The translations under genes were made by a program, and so were the position numbers. This document shows positions 27,259-36,755 of a DNA stretch of 64,000 nucleotides, piece by piece. Numbering within the stretch: position 1 is the stretch's first letter; every line of letters starts with the position of its first letter. The stretch is from Dulcicalothrix desertica PCC 7102 (GTDB lineage Bacteria; Cyanobacteriota; Cyanobacteriia; Cyanobacteriales; Nostocaceae). Below the pieces are notes generated by a model, which saw only the letters and a list, made by a program, of their open reading frames with translations, was not told the DNA's origin and did not search any database. The DNA lies in assembly GCF_003991905.1 (NCBI RefSeq), contig NZ_RSCL01000001.1:682654-746653 (forward strand), given 5' to 3'.

Positions 27259-30200
27259 CTATTTATTGTCAGGGCAAATTTCTTTTCGCAAATCAGGACG
27301 GGAAGCGAGGTATTTTTTTAAATGGTTGCAACCTCGCGCTAGTGAGCTATCTAAACTTTGAACCCAACGTAACTGCACAAAATTAGAATCTACTACAATG
27401 GCAATTAACTTACTATCCGGGCTAAATGCTGCACCCCTACCTTGATATTCAGCAAATTGCTGCCAAGAACCATCTTTTACCTCAGTCCATAGACGCACAA
27501 TTTCATCTCGTGAAGTGGTGCGAATAGTCTTACTGTCAGGGCTAAATACTGCACTCATCACCCAATCATCATGTTTGAAAGCAGCAATCTCCTTACCTTG
27601 AAGATTCCATAGCTTGGCTGTGTTATCCTGCGAATGAGTAACAACAGTCTTACCATCAGGACTAAATCTTACGTAGTTGCGCTCACCACCATATTTGAGA
27701 GTAACAATTTCCCTTCCTTGAAGGTTCCACAACTTGGCACTACCATCCCATGAAGCAGTGGCAATTGTCTTACCATCGGGGCTAAATACTACATTGCTGA
27801 CATCACCATTATGTTTGAGGGTAGCAATTTCCCGTCCTTGCAGGTTCCATAACTTGGCAGTACCATCCCATGAAGCAGTAGCAATTATTTTATCGTCAGG
27901 ACTAAATACTACATTATTGACCTTTTTGTTATGTTTGAGGGTAGCAATTTCCTGTCCTTGAAGGTTCCATAGCTTGGCTGTATTTTCATGCGAAAAAGTT
28001 ACAATAGTCTTACCATCATGGCTAAATACAAGCTCCTCTCCTCCACTATTATATTTGAGAGTAAGAATTTCCTGTCCTTGCAGGTTCCATAACTTGGCAG
28101 CATCATATGAAAAAGTAGCAATAGTCTTACCGTCGGGGCTAAGTACTATATCCCTAATATCACCATTATGTTTGAAGGTAGCAATTTCCCGTCCTTGCAG
28201 GTTCCATAGCTTGGCAGTACCATCCAATGAAGCAGTGGCAATTGTCTTACCATCGGCACTAAACACTAGCCATAGAACACGACGATTATGTTCGAGAGTG
28301 GTAATTTCACCATTTTGCTGGTTCCACAGCTTGGCAGTACCATCCCATGAAGCAGTGGCAACAGTCTTACCGTCAGGACTAAATTTTACACTACTGACAT
28401 AATCATTATGTTGAAGGGTAGGAATTTCTGTACTTAGTTTCCATAACCTGACAGTACCATCCTGTGAAGCAGTAGTAACCGTTTTCCCGTCAGGGCTAAA
28501 TACTGCGTTTTGAACCGCATCATTATGCTTGAGAGTAGCAATTAACTCACCTTGCAGATTCCATAATTTGGCTGTGTTGTCGTATGAAAAAGCAGTGGCA
28601 ACAGTTTTACCATCAGGGCTGAATGCTACATCGTTGCACGTATTGTAATCATTGAAAGGCTTCACATCATTATGCTTGAGAGTGGCAATTAACCCACCTT
28701 GCAGATTCCATAGCTTTGCAGTACCACCCCATGAACCAGTAGCAATAGTTTGACTGTCAGGGCTAAATACTATTTTCGTGACGTAATGATTATGTTTGAG
28801 AGTGGCGATTTCCGCACCCTGGAGATTCCACAATTTAGCAGTCTTGTCATTTGAAGCAGTAGCAACAGTTTGACTATTGGGGCTAAATACTACCTTCTCA
28901 ACTGCACTACCATGCTTGAGAGTGGCAATTTCCTTTCCTTGTAGGTTCCAAAGTTTGACAAGCATTGTAGTCTGAACCGATGAGGTAGTGGCAACTGAGG
29001 TAGTGGCAACAGTCTTACCATCAGGACTAAATACGCAGTTTATCACACCGTTATATTTGAGAGTAGTAACTTCCCCACTCTGTAGATTCCACAATCTAAC
29101 AGCACCGTATACACTACTGGCAAGAGTTTTACCATCAGGACTAAATACTACATTTTCGACTGGGCTGTCAATTTTAAGAGTAGCTATTTTCTCTCCTTGG
29201 AGGTTCCACAACTTGGTATCCCATGAAGCAGTAGCAACAGTTTTACCATCGGGGCTAAATGCTACATCTCGGACAGACAAGTCATGTTTGAGAGTAGCTA
29301 TTTCTCCACCTTGTAGATTCCACAACTTAGCAGTATTGTCATCCGAAGCAGTAGCAACAGTTTTACCATCGGGGCTAAATGCTACATTGTTGACCTTTTC
29401 GTTATGTTTGAGAGTGATAATTGTCCCTGTTTGCAAGTTCAGTAACTTGGTAGTACCGTCAAATGAAAGACTCACAACGATTTTGCTATCAGGGCTAAAT
29501 ACTTGCTTACCAAATACTTGCCTATTTAGACTGTCATCTTTTAATTGATTTATTTCGCGGTTATTGTCTAAAGTATTGTGCAAGGCTAATATGGGGCTAA
29601 CAGTTGGGTAATCTTTTAGCTGATTGCCATTTTTAACTAACTGTTTTAATTGCTTTACAGACCTCATTGCCTCAACTAAATTATCCAATCCCACATTTCC
29701 ACGCAAGCGTAATAAACCAGCCGATGAGCGCTCTAAATCTGTGACAATTTGGGCTTGTTTTCGTTCTATGTTTGCACTGATCGCCCCAATTGCTGCTATT
29801 ATTGCCCCAACAACAAATAAGGCTAAAATACCTCCACCAATGCGAATCTGTCGCTTTATTTTTCTCTCCACATCCGTCAAACGCTGATTTGCTTTCCTCT
29901 CTTCTTCTAAAATAACTTCGGTATTCTTTTGCGATTCTAGCAAACGCTGATTATTTATCCTCTCTTCCTCTAAAATAATTTCGGTATTTCTTTGTGCTTC
30001 TAATAAACGTTGATTAACTTTTTCCTCTTCCTGTCGTGCTGCCAATAAACGCTGACTAGCTTGTTTCTCTTCTTCTAAAGCTATTTCCGCTTGCTGTCTA
30101 GCTTCGAGTAAAAATTCATTAGCTTCTTCTTGCGCTTTCAACTTACGCTGTATTGACTTTTTCTCTAATTCCCGACTAGCATCTAAAAACTTATAATCAT

Positions 30201-31458
30201 CGTTACTTAATCTTTTACCCTCAGCCCAATTAAGTGCTTCTTCTAAAGCCTTCCCTCGCAATAAACGCGACTCATCTTGATAATTACTCTCTATCCAAGC
30301 GTTAAAACTTTCAGAATATGTTCGGAGTTTTTCTAATTCTTTACCTACCCACTCTAAATTAAAAACAAACTGATAAATCAAATTATAAACTTTTAACTGA
30401 TGATTTTCCTCTACTACCAATCCACTTAAACGTAATTGGATTTGTTCTGGACTTTCATCAATGGCAATTATGCCGTACTTTAAAATTTGTTGATATAAAC
30501 CCAATAAACCACCAGCAAATCTATCATCAAATACAACCCTTTGCTGGATTGTTTTTAAATGTTGTGGATTATCTAATGATTCCCAATTATTAATTATTTT
30601 TTCTCTGACTACTTTCATTACCCACTCTAAAGCGCTAGTTTCTGGGGTATAGCGTTTGGAATATGTAGATAATTCTTGCAGCAGAAGCATACAAACTTTT
30701 TGAGTCAAAAAAGGTTGTCCACCCGTCCAACCTAAAACCCCTTTCATTACTTCTTGAATATTGCTTACCTTCCCCCTCAATCCTTTCGCCAATGGTTTGA
30801 CTTCATCTTCCTTAAAACCATTGAGTTGAATTGCGCGACCAATATTAAACGGCGTTCGTCTTTTATCCTCAATTAAATCGCTAGGAGTGGCAACCCCAAG
30901 CAAAGCAAAAGTTAAGCGGTTATACTCTGCATTTAAACTGCGCTTTTCATAACAACTTCTAATCAACGCAAAAAAATCATTTGAGCGAAATTTTAAACTG
31001 AGAATACTATCGATTTCATCAATAAAAATAATGATATTACTCTTGACTTTTGGTAGCATTAGCTGCTCTATGAATAAGCCAAATCGCTGCACGGGAGATA
31101 ATTGGATGCGTTCATCCCACCAAATAAATAATTCTTCGGGCGGAGATAAAACTTGTAGTTGATTCACCAAGACGTAAGCAATACCCGTATACCATTTGTC
31201 GAGGTTGCTTTCCAGACTGCCTTCATCACTACCAATTTCGGTTAAATCAATCTTTGCACAAGCAAACCCTTCTGTTTGCAATCGCTTCATTGTCCGATTC
31301 AGCAAACTGGTTTTACCCATTTGTCGGGAGTTAAAAACAAAACAAAACTCCCCCGCCTTCAACCACTGATAAAATTCCGTGTCAGCTTTCCTAAATACAT
31401 AACTGGGGTCATTTTCTGGTAAACCACCACCAAGCTTGTACTCATAATCTCCTGTCAT
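27259..31458 (-). CDS. AAA-like NTPase with coiled coil, membrane segment and ~18 WD40 repeats
   Basis: A 1399-residue STAND-like protein. Residues ~1-380 form an AAA_35-type NTPase domain with P-loop FNSRQMGKTSLL (GKTS at 48-51) and Walker B IIIFIDEIDSIL near residue 145. A Glu/Gln-rich coiled coil with repeated QRLLEAQ/EEERKANQRL units follows. One transmembrane helix lies at ~538-562 (GGGILALFVVGAIIAAIGAI). From ~650 to the end are about 18 WD40 units of the form FSPDGKTVATAS...AKLWNLQG, likely two propellers or more. The repeats are nearly identical to each other, also at the DNA level. Partners are unknown. It diverges from a second AAA-type gene. Confidence 0.9.
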   Translation of the reverse strand: MTGDYEYKLGGGLPENDPSYVFRKADTEFYQWLKAGEFCFVFNSRQMGKTSLLNRTMKRLQTEGFACAKIDLTEIGSDEGSLESNLDKWYTGIAYVLVNQLQVLSPPEELFIWWDERIQLSPVQRFGLFIEQLMLPKVKSNIIIFIDEIDSILSLKFRSNDFFALIRSCYEKRSLNAEYNRLTFALLGVATPSDLIEDKRRTPFNIGRAIQLNGFKEDEVKPLAKGLRGKVSNIQEVMKGVLGWTGGQPFLTQKVCMLLLQELSTYSKRYTPETSALEWVMKVVREKIINNWESLDNPQHLKTIQQRVVFDDRFAGGLLGLYQQILKYGIIAIDESPEQIQLRLSGLVVEENHQLKVYNLIYQFVFNLEWVGKELEKLRTYSESFNAWIESNYQDESRLLRGKALEEALNWAEGKRLSNDDYKFLDASRELEKKSIQRKLKAQEEANEFLLEARQQAEIALEEEKQASQRLLAARQEEEKVNQRLLEAQRNTEIILEEERINNQRLLESQKNTEVILEEERKANQRLTDVERKIKRQIRIGGGILALFVVGAIIAAIGAISANIERKQAQIVTDLERSSAGLLRLRGNVGLDNLVEAMRSVKQLKQLVKNGNQLKDYPTVSPILALHNTLDNNREINQLKDDSLNRQVFGKQVFSPDSKIVVSLSFDGTTKLLNLQTGTIITLKHNEKVNNVAFSPDGKTVATASDDNTAKLWNLQGGEIATLKHDLSVRDVAFSPDGKTVATASWDTKLWNLQGEKIATLKIDSPVENVVFSPDGKTLASSVYGAVRLWNLQSGEVTTLKYNGVINCVFSPDGKTVATTSVATTSSVQTTMLVKLWNLQGKEIATLKHGSAVEKVVFSPNSQTVATASNDKTAKLWNLQGAEIATLKHNHYVTKIVFSPDSQTIATGSWGGTAKLWNLQGGLIATLKHNDVKPFNDYNTCNDVAFSPDGKTVATAFSYDNTAKLWNLQGELIATLKHNDAVQNAVFSPDGKTVTTASQDGTVRLWKLSTEIPTLQHNDYVSSVKFSPDGKTVATASWDGTAKLWNQQNGEITTLEHNRRVLWLVFSADGKTIATASLDGTAKLWNLQGREIATFKHNGDIRDIVLSPDGKTIATFSYDAAKLWNLQGQEILTLKYNSGGEELVFSHDGKTIVTFSHENTAKLWNLQGQEIATLKHNKKVNNVVFSPDDKIIATASWDGTAKLWNLQGREIATLKHNGDVSNVVFSPDGKTIATASWDGSAKLWNLQGREIVTLKYGGERNYVRFSPDGKTVVTHSQDNTAKLWNLQGKEIAAFKHDDWVMSAVFSPDSKTIRTTSRDEIVRLWTEVKDGSWQQFAEYQGRGAAFSPDSKLIAIVVDSNFVQLRWVQSLDSSLARGCNHLKKYLASRPDLRKEICPDNK

Positions 31459-31633
31459 AATTTATTCGTCCAAAGAATAAAAATAGAGTGAGTTTTTATT
31501 AAACAGCCATACCACCTGAGTTAAGCCAAGAGAATATCGAGTACCGATTGACTTATCATCGACTTGTTATTGACTTTACAACAAAAAGCCTTTTCCTTTA
31601 AGCTAAATTACGTAGCTATTGTCACCATCTGCC

Positions 31634-33046
31634 ATGCCTCGCTCAACACGCTCAGTAGTACTACGCGATGAAGAATGCCAACAAAAGGTTTTACAACGTT
31701 TCGACGGGCAATACGGTAGTCAGACAGAATTAGCTGAGTACATATATGATGAGTACAAAGAATCAATGGTTCAAAGTACGGTCAGTAAGTTTTTCAGTAT
31801 GCAACCTGTTGACCGTAAAAAATTTATCCAGATTTGTGCAGCTTTGGGTATAGAAGATTGGCGAAGTGTTGGTATCCCCTACAGAAAGCTAGCAGATACA
31901 ACAGACAATAGCGACTATGAGGATTTAGAAGAATTACAAGAAGTAGAGGAATCAGAGAAACAAGAAAAAATTCCCACCTTATTCACCCCATTACCTATGA
32001 GCGCTCTAGAATATCCAGACGGAGAACAACTAGCACTAAACTCCCGTTTTTACGTTGAGCGTCCCCCCGTAGAACAGCAATGTTTTGAAGAAATTAGCAA
32101 ACCTGCTGCACTAATTTGTATTAAAGCTCCCCAAAAAATGGGTAAATCTTCCCTGCTAGCGCGGATTATTCAACAAGCGAAAAATCAAGGTGATGCGACG
32201 GTAATTATGAACTTCGAGCTAGGGGAAAAGGAATTTTTCAGCGATTTGAGTACATTTTTACGCTGGGTTTGCGATCGCATCATCCTAGAATTGACTAAAG
32301 AGAACCTCGAATTAGCCACCGAACTATTTGAAAAATTAGACGAGCATTGGAAATTGGCTCCCCGCATTGGTAGTAAACTGGCTGTCAAATATTATCTAGA
32401 GCGATATCTACTTCCCAAAATCAATCAACCCCTCACCCTAGCACTGGAAGAAGTAGATAGATTATTTGAGTATCCAGGTATTTACAAAGATTTTTTTGGA
32501 CTATTGCGTTCTCTCCATCAAGAGGGAAGACAACAAGAAATCTGGAAAAAACTCCGTTTAGTGATAGTACATTCCACCGAAGCGTATGTACCAATGGATA
32601 TCAACCAATCCCCCTTTAACGTTGGTTTACCCATAGAATTACCAGAATTTACCCCCGCACAAATCCTAGATTTAGCCCAGCGTCACCAACTGGAATGGAG
32701 TAATACAGAAGTTGAGCAATTGAGAGACATGATTGGCGGACATCCTTATTTAGTGCGTCTGGCTTTGTATAAAATAGCTTGTGGTGAGATAACCTTATCT
32801 CGTTTTCTGGAAACAGCATCCACCCCATCAGGGATTTTCAGCAATCATTTGCGTCATCTTAGCTTAATTTTGACAGAGCAACAGGAATTAGGCGCAGCGA
32901 TGAAAGAAATTATAAATACTAACAAACCAGGAAAATTCAGCGATGCAGTCAGGTATAAATTAATAGCTCTGGGTTTAGTAAATCTTTTAAATGACGAAGT
33001 GATAATACGTTGCAAGCTATATTACCAATATTTTCAGAATTTTTAG
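31634..33046 (+). CDS. AAA-like NTPase (AAA_35 type) with N-terminal helical domain
   Basis: I start at ATG 31634 (MPRSTRSVVLRDEECQQKV); an in-frame TTG lies five codons earlier. The first ~85 residues form a helical, possibly HTH-like domain with LAEYIYDEYKESMVQSTVSKFF. An acidic linker follows. The NTPase domain begins near residue 145 with PAALICIKAPQKMGKSSLLARI, the same GKSS P-loop as the divergent neighbour. It continues with LTLALEEVDRLFEY (Walker B-like, with Glu-Glu-Val-Asp) and IGGHPYLVRLALY near the end. There are no WD40 repeats. The shared AAA_35 core suggests the two genes act together or descend from one. The gene contains the window's only HIP1 site. Confidence 0.87.
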   Translation: MPRSTRSVVLRDEECQQKVLQRFDGQYGSQTELAEYIYDEYKESMVQSTVSKFFSMQPVDRKKFIQICAALGIEDWRSVGIPYRKLADTTDNSDYEDLEELQEVEESEKQEKIPTLFTPLPMSALEYPDGEQLALNSRFYVERPPVEQQCFEEISKPAALICIKAPQKMGKSSLLARIIQQAKNQGDATVIMNFELGEKEFFSDLSTFLRWVCDRIILELTKENLELATELFEKLDEHWKLAPRIGSKLAVKYYLERYLLPKINQPLTLALEEVDRLFEYPGIYKDFFGLLRSLHQEGRQQEIWKKLRLVIVHSTEAYVPMDINQSPFNVGLPIELPEFTPAQILDLAQRHQLEWSNTEVEQLRDMIGGHPYLVRLALYKIACGEITLSRFLETASTPSGIFSNHLRHLSLILTEQQELGAAMKEIINTNKPGKFSDAVRYKLIALGLVNLLNDEVIIRCKLYYQYFQNF

Positions 33047-33154
33047 GAAGTTATTATAGATACTAAATAAAAGTCGATAATCGCACGATTTTCTTTGGGT
33101 ATAACTCAGATACAGCTAAGGATACTAGGATTGTCGAGTTCAAGCAACAATCTT

Positions 33155-33760
33155 ATGTTACGAACAATCAGCAAATTCAACACATTACTTCTAGCAGCTT
33201 TGGTTTTGGTATCAGCAGCAACATTCAATAGTTCCAAAGTTGATGCCAGAAGTAGCCAAAATATAAACATAACCCAATTGCCCACATCAAATCAGGTCGC
33301 AGCAGCACCAGAATGGAAGATATTTTCTCCAGATGAAGGTAAATTCTCTATTCTCATGCCAAGTGAAGAAATTTCGGAGATGGCGCCAGATAAAGGTGAG
33401 ATGCATTCGGGTGTTAAGTCCACAAAAATGTATATGAGTATTCATGAACAAAATGTGTTCATGGTTAGCTATGCTGACTTTAAAACTGATTTGACTCAGG
33501 TTTCCTCAAGCAAATTATTGGACTCTGCGGTACAAGGATTGTTAGAAGATGATAAAAAATTATTAAGTCAGCAAAATATTACTTTAGGTGGGTATCCAGG
33601 TAGAGAAATTAAACTGTGGGATGAAAAAGAGGGAATGACTTTGACGGGTAGAGTTTTTATTGTTAACCAACGGATGTATATGCTCTTAGTTGGAGGCAAG
33701 GAAAATTCTCAACTTAGTGATACTAGAAAGTTTTTTAACTCCTTCCGGTTGATGCCATAA
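33155..33760 (+). CDS. Secreted protein of unknown function
   Basis: I do not recognise a characterised family. The start at ATG 33155 gives a clear signal peptide: MLRTISKFNTLLLAALVLVSAATF, with a likely cleavage after KVDA. The mature part is ~165 residues. WKIFSPDEGKFSILMPSEEIS and GYPGREIKLWDEKEGMTLTGRVFIVNQRMYML resemble small periplasmic proteins found widely in cyanobacteria. The open frame could begin at a TTG 60 bases upstream, but that would bury the signal. It is the first of two exported proteins following the AAA gene on the same strand. Confidence 0.75.
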   Translation: MLRTISKFNTLLLAALVLVSAATFNSSKVDARSSQNINITQLPTSNQVAAAPEWKIFSPDEGKFSILMPSEEISEMAPDKGEMHSGVKSTKMYMSIHEQNVFMVSYADFKTDLTQVSSSKLLDSAVQGLLEDDKKLLSQQNITLGGYPGREIKLWDEKEGMTLTGRVFIVNQRMYMLLVGGKENSQLSDTRKFFNSFRLMP

Positions 33761-33966
33761 TCATCAAATAAATAACTTGAGTAGTAATTTTTGTAGAAAC
33801 GCACTCAAAATAGTTCTTAAGCATGAGAATATATTGCGTTTCTACATTATTCCTTGAGTTCAAGATTCTCAATCAAGGCAACCGAATAAATTTAATCGCT
33901 TCACCAATTTGAAATCAAGCTAAAAGACCATTTGACGAATACATAGAATATTAAGGAAATAATATC

Positions 33967-35043
33967 ATGCTGCCCAAAATACAGAATCAATTCAAATCTC
34001 TCGTAATTATCTCTGCTTTACTTTCCGCTACATTACCTATCTCACCAGCCAAATCTCAAACAACTAATATTTCCCAGCAACCTTTAGAAATAAATTTGAA
34101 TCAACCGAAAAAACTATCACAAGCCAACTTAGTCGCAGAAGATGTTAAACCATCGGTAGTTCGAGTTGTTGTTGGTTGTAAAGCCAAAGTTTATTCACCA
34201 ATAAATGGCAAAATCTATGATTTAGAAACAATAACAGGTCACGGTTCTGGCTTTTTTGTTAACCCTAACGGTTATATTGCCACCAATGCCCATGTTACCG
34301 ATACAGATGATTGTCAGCAAATTTTTCAGAAAGATTTAGCAGCAAAACTGGAAGCTGACGGACAAACACTAGAAAATGTCGAAGCAGAATTAAAGTGGAT
34401 TGAAACCAAACCAATTCAGTTGGTATACTTACCAAATCAAGAACAGCTACCTTTTGAGATAATTAATTCAGGCGCCGTTGCGGGTGAAGGTAAGGATGTT
34501 TCCATTATCAAAGTTAATCTTATCAATGCCCCTACCCTCAAACTTGCAGAATCTAACCAGGTGAAACTTTTAGACTCAGTAACGGTAGTAGGGTATCCAG
34601 GGTTAGTGGAAGATTTACCCTTATTTAGCGAAAAATCGTTTTATGAAGCTAGCTTTACTAGCGGTCAAGTTTCTGCCAAGAAAAATCTAAAAGACGGCAC
34701 ACCTGTTATACAAATTACCGCTCCTGTACCTAAAGGAAATTCCGGCGGTCCCGTTCTCAATGAGCAAGGCGAAGTTATCGGTTTAGTAACCTTTGGTCCC
34801 GACGATAATTTTACCTTTATTTTTACTAGCGATACAATTCAAGAATTTCTAGACTCTGCGAACATTACCAACAAACAAGGACTAGTTAACCAGGAATATC
34901 GCAAAGGATTACAACTTTATAGCCAAGGTCATTACATACAAGCCTTGCAAAAATTCCAGTTAGTTAAACAGTTATTTCCTCAACATTCTGAGGTCGAGAA
35001 TTTTTTAACTAAATGTCAGCAAGTCATCACTAATGGTAATTAA
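33967..35043 (+). CDS. Exported trypsin-like serine protease with C-terminal repeat-like tail
   Basis: An HtrA-like (S1C/S1 clan PA) serine protease. The signal peptide spans residues ~1-30 (LVIISALLSATLPISPAKSQ). The catalytic triad is His109 in GYIATNAHVTDT, Asp177 in GKDVSIIKVNL and Ser259 in VPKGNSGGPVLNEQG, all intact. No PDZ domain follows; instead the last ~50 residues (KGLQLYSQGHYIQALQKF) look like a TPR unit. A cysteine pair (Cys58, Cys104-type DDC) may bond. The ribosome site AAGGAAA lies well placed upstream. Its location behind the AAA-like NTPase and a secreted unknown suggests a functional set, but that is inference. Confidence 0.9.
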   Translation: MLPKIQNQFKSLVIISALLSATLPISPAKSQTTNISQQPLEINLNQPKKLSQANLVAEDVKPSVVRVVVGCKAKVYSPINGKIYDLETITGHGSGFFVNPNGYIATNAHVTDTDDCQQIFQKDLAAKLEADGQTLENVEAELKWIETKPIQLVYLPNQEQLPFEIINSGAVAGEGKDVSIIKVNLINAPTLKLAESNQVKLLDSVTVVGYPGLVEDLPLFSEKSFYEASFTSGQVSAKKNLKDGTPVIQITAPVPKGNSGGPVLNEQGEVIGLVTFGPDDNFTFIFTSDTIQEFLDSANITNKQGLVNQEYRKGLQLYSQGHYIQALQKFQLVKQLFPQHSEVENFLTKCQQVITNGN

Positions 35044-35188
35044 ATAGTTGTACCAATAGTGAGTAGTTTGTAAAATAACCTACTTAAATCATACGTAGAT
35101 TATTATTTGATTTTTATGGCGCTTAAATCCTTACGCGCCAATTTGTATTAATACATTTCATCTCTGAGTCGAAAATTAGTGTAGGGTT

Positions 35189-35794
35189 CTATAAAGTACT
35201 CGCAGCTACAGTTTTTGACATACAAGCTTCTATAGCCTTCAAAATTAATTCTTGAATATCTTGAACGGTTTCTGTCGCACTGAATTGCTTTAATTCAGGA
35301 ATAAATTCTGACCATTGCGTTAAACCAACGCTTCTAACTGCTGCGAAACGAACTTCTGGATCAGAATGTCTAAGTCCACTTTGCAAAATTTCATATGTAG
35401 TACGTGAGAACGTTTCTCCAGTACCTAAAGCAAGTAAGATAAGAGATTTTGGGTCACGAGCCATATTTTTTTGAGCAATTTCTTGGAGTTCAGCCAACGA
35501 AATAATAGGAAGATTAGCTTGTATATGACCCATGATTTTATTTGCGTCTTCTGCTCTAGGACTGCCAAAAATTAAATATCTCGCAGGTACAGTATAATCA
35601 TCCACTAAACGTACCATACCCCGTTCTCTGGCTTCCACCCATACCTGAATTTGAATGTAGTCGTTGATCTGCTTACTTTCAGAGTAGAAAAAAACTAGAT
35701 TTTCTGACTCTAAGCGGTCAAGTACATCTTCTAATTGGTCTATAAACTGATCGTCGTCGGGACTACTTCGAGTAATCAAGTAATGGCGATCCAT
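35189..35794 (-). CDS. Unknown protein with HEAT-like C-terminal part
   Basis: I start at ATG 35794 (MDRHYLITRSSPDDDQF), because AGGAGG lies 9 bases upstream, one of the best ribosome sites in the window. Longer in-frame starts overlap the preceding gene. The first ~95 residues have an alpha/beta look (ENLVFFYSES, IQIQVWVEARERGMVRLVDDYTVPARYLIFG). The rest, ILQSGLRHSDPEVRFAAVRSVGLTQWSEFIPEL, reads as HEAT-type helical repeats. No catalytic motif is evident. It follows the 313-residue unknown gene by 19 bases, so the two are likely cotranscribed. Function is unknown. Confidence 0.75.
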   Translation of the reverse strand: MDRHYLITRSSPDDDQFIDQLEDVLDRLESENLVFFYSESKQINDYIQIQVWVEARERGMVRLVDDYTVPARYLIFGSPRAEDANKIMGHIQANLPIISLAELQEIAQKNMARDPKSLILLALGTGETFSRTTYEILQSGLRHSDPEVRFAAVRSVGLTQWSEFIPELKQFSATETVQDIQELILKAIEACMSKTVAASTL

Positions 35795-35813
35795 ATAAAT
35801 AATCCTCCTGCCG

Positions 35814-36755
35814 TTATCTATCATGATAGCTCTGTAATAACAACTCGACCTCAGATATAAGGATTGCTTCAAAACTCTTCAACGCCTCTGTATTTTCTTC
35901 AACAGTAAATTTCTCAGTCTTCCAAGCTCGTACAGCATCAGCTAACCGTTTGAGATTATAACTGCTTTGCTTAACAAAAATGTCAGTATGAAGAGTTTGT
36001 GCTAAAAGATGGGCAAAGATATTGCCAATTCGTCTGTGTCTATAAACTTCTGCGGTTCTCGTTTTTAGATTATCTTGCTTGCTACTTGCACCTACTGGTG
36101 TCATCGGCGCCCATTTACCACTACGACCCATAATATCTTTCAAATTACCATCGCCTTGCTCAACAAATGTAAACGCTAGAGCATGAGCAGTTGCAACACC
36201 TGGTCTACGAATCGGTTCTATCGCTTGAGTTAGTGTTGCAGTTCCCATTAACAACTTGCGTGTTTCTCGGACATCAAGAAGATCACGTTTATCAAGCGCT
36301 ACTTTGTTTTTTAGCTCAATTAGCTTGCTTGCCAGAGAACTGCTGTCTTTACTGCTCAAAAGTGAACAAACCTCTGCATCGCTAAGACCTGTTTGTCGTT
36401 GTAGTCGCTGCAAACTCCTTAATAGACGTGGATAGGTTGTGTTTTGGTTCATATGCACTTTTAATTCAGCAGGGTTTGAAGGATTACCAATTTGAACCCA
36501 ATTTCCTTCATTCAAACGAACACCTTGCTTCTCCCTTGCCCAGCTTTCAGCAGAGCCAAACAGTAGTCGTTGCTCATCATTAGGTAAAAATCCAACTTCC
36601 TCCTTCTTGGCAATTTTTTGTTGAGCTTCTTCTTGTCTTGCTGCAACAAATGCATTATCTTGTAATTTACTTAAATAGTTTTGCTCGGCAGCTTTTAGAA
36701 GTGGCTCAAGTATTCGTCCAAATTCACTCGATTTTAGCTTTTTCTCATTAGTCAC
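35814..36755 (-). CDS. Unknown 313-residue protein, possibly 5'-truncated
   Basis: I do not recognise the family. The first standard start in frame is GTG 36755 (VTNEKKLKSSEFGRILEPLL), but no ribosome site precedes it. The frame remains open for about 36 codons upstream to a TAA at 36864-36866, with protein-like sequence (DLESIFNGKHQIWASSGKIE) and no ATG, GTG or TTG. The protein is helical and polar, with TYPRLLRSLQRLQRQTGLSDAEV and KTRTAEVYRHRRIGNIFAHLLAQTLH as conspicuous parts, and no signal or membrane segment. It is paired with the HEAT-like gene downstream. The upstream side borders a pseudogene region, which fits truncation by rearrangement. Confidence 0.7.
   Translation of the reverse strand: MTNEKKLKSSEFGRILEPLLKAAEQNYLSKLQDNAFVAARQEEAQQKIAKKEEVGFLPNDEQRLLFGSAESWAREKQGVRLNEGNWVQIGNPSNPAELKVHMNQNTTYPRLLRSLQRLQRQTGLSDAEVCSLLSSKDSSSLASKLIELKNKVALDKRDLLDVRETRKLLMGTATLTQAIEPIRRPGVATAHALAFTFVEQGDGNLKDIMGRSGKWAPMTPVGASSKQDNLKTRTAEVYRHRRIGNIFAHLLAQTLHTDIFVKQSSYNLKRLADAVRAWKTEKFTVEENTEALKSFEAILISEVELLLQSYHDR

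Noticed and set aside
27734-29548. Long plus-strand frames of 75-186 codons opposite the WD40 gene
   Set aside because: They are antisense products of the repeated WD40 DNA; repeated codons keep the frame open by chance, and the products repeat LPSGLNT-type words.
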